DNA of 64,000 bases. Origin: Physcomitrium patens. Its lineage: Eukaryota > Streptophyta > Bryopsida > Funariales > Funariaceae. Position 1 is the stretch's first letter. The number at the start of each line of letters is the position of its first letter. A model generated the notes under the pieces. The model saw only the letters and a program-made list of their open reading frames with translations, made no database searches and was not told the origin of the DNA. The position numbers were made by a program, and so were the translations under genes. Below are positions 63,095 through 64,000 of this stretch, piece by piece. The stretch covers positions 3,119,404 through 3,183,403 of the forward strand of contig NC_037271.1 in assembly GCF_000002425.4 (NCBI RefSeq). Direction: 5' to 3'.

Positions 63095-64000
63095 AGAATG
63101 CATATCCACTTCCAAGCATAGATGATCTTCTTGACCAACTTTGAGGTAGGACCATCTTTAGTAAATTGGATCTTTGAAGAGACTATTGGCAAATACCTAT
63201 TATAAGAGAGGATGTAGAAAAGACAACATTTTATATCCGCTATGGATATTTTGCATGATTGGTTTTACCTTTTGGCTTCACCAATGCTCTAGCATCTTTC
63301 ATGGATCACATAAACAAATTATTTTATGACCTGTTGAACAAATATGTAGTCGTCTTCATTCATGATATCCTTGTATATAGTAAAATCTTTGAAGTGCATG
63401 AGTAATACCTACAAGAAGTGTTATATTGGCTATAAGATAGTCATTTTTATTATAAGTAATCAAAATATGAACTTTAGAAGTCAGAAGTACTCTTTTTGGA
63501 GCATGTGGTGTCCTCCAAAGGCATGCATATGGAAAAAAATAAGATGAAAGTAATGGAAGATTGGCCAACTTTCAAGGATATTTTTGAAGTCTATTCATTT
63601 TTAGGCTTTTCTGGATATTATTGCCATTTTGTTTGGCAATTTGCTCACATTATTGCCTCATTGATAAACCTATTAGAAAAAAGTACCTTCATTTGAATGA
63701 AAATTAGAACAACAAAGTGTCTTTGATAGATTGAAGGAGGCACTCATTATTGCTCCAATATTATAACCATATGATTCTAATTTTCTTTGTATGCTTTATA
63801 TTGATGCTTTTAACTTTGCTATTGAAGTGGTCCTTCAACAAAACTTTGATAGGAGCCTTCAACTTGTGGCATATAAATTATGCAAGCTCAAAAGGATATG
63901 GCATAATTACTTTGCATGTAATTGAGAGCAATTAGAAATTTTATACACCACAAAGGTGTAGCAATACTATCTGTTGGAGAAGTTAGTTATTGTTCAGACT

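Larger units (their letters stand above)
45036..64000 (+). mobile_element. Ty3/gypsy element C, split by nested insertions, runs off the window
   Basis: 5' LTR about 45036-45578 (starts tgtattattgatacatagg), followed by ttagtattgtaacaag, a decayed initiator-Met primer site. Gag and protease follow to about 47120. The element is then cut at 47307 by solo LTR E with element F inside it, and resumes at 61562 with the RT start. A second solo LTR (61911-63094) cuts the RT, which resumes at 63095 and passes into RNase H at the window end. It is the same family as element B in opposite orientation. Confidence 0.7.
61562..64000 (+). pseudogene. element C reverse transcriptase and RNase H start, decayed
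   Basis: The first part (61640-61910) has a 'L..il.kflek' pre-RT segment, KKDGRLH, then LCINYQGFNKQIVKN. A 31-base unit (tttgcatccaaaaaagatgg...) is duplicated in tandem at 61804-61865 and shifts the frame. After the LTR insertion, 63095-63700 continues with [37 protein letters not shown] (catalytic box IHD, first Asp present only as His-Asp), FLGFSGYYCHFV. RNase H text (DAFNFAIEVVLQQNF) begins near 63800 and continues past the window end. Confidence 0.7.

Overview
The window looks like nuclear DNA of a land plant, most plausibly a moss or other early-diverging lineage. That placement is inference. It rests on short introns, a PDX2 gene and a DET1 gene with plant-type features, a plant-like tRNA-Val, and large AT-rich blocks of decayed LTR retrotransposons. 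No bacterial operon, CRISPR array or viral replication module is seen.

There are two gene islands. The first is the left edge (1-1,700), with a 73-residue membrane protein and its polyadenylation signal. The second (about 13,700-27,000) holds three genes. PDX2, the glutaminase subunit of vitamin B6 synthase, lies on + in seven exons with a telo-box hairpin upstream. A tRNA-Val(CAC) lies on -. DET1, of the COP10-DDB1-DET1 light-signalling complex, lies on - in ten proposed exons, one of which carries a large low-complexity insert. The conserved genes are housekeeping or regulatory and do not form an operon.

Between the islands (1,710-13,690) is decayed repeat DNA: a 3.3-kb element with about 500-bp inverted arms around a Ty1/copia integrase remnant, a MITE-like hairpin, and related solo-LTR-like blocks. 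No intact gene was found there.

From about 27,000 to the right end the window is a retrotransposon nest. Two inverted copies of one Ty3/gypsy family (B, 29.3-36.2 kb on -; C, 45.0 kb to the right end on +) flank a third element (D, 36.2-44.4 kb on -) that has lost its integrase region. C is split between protease and reverse transcriptase by a solo LTR (E). E is split by a 12.6-kb gypsy element (F, 48,917-61,542 on -) flanked by a perfect GTCAT target-site duplication. F is split by two solo LTRs, one in its 3' LTR and one in its pol gene. A further solo LTR (61,911-63,094) splits C's reverse transcriptase, with an agaatg duplication. F is the best preserved element: PBS for tRNA-Asp, gag with up to four zinc knuckles, protease, RT, RNase H, integrase, and an unusual third reading frame of about 550 codons with coiled-coil character downstream of integrase. 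All are broken by stops.
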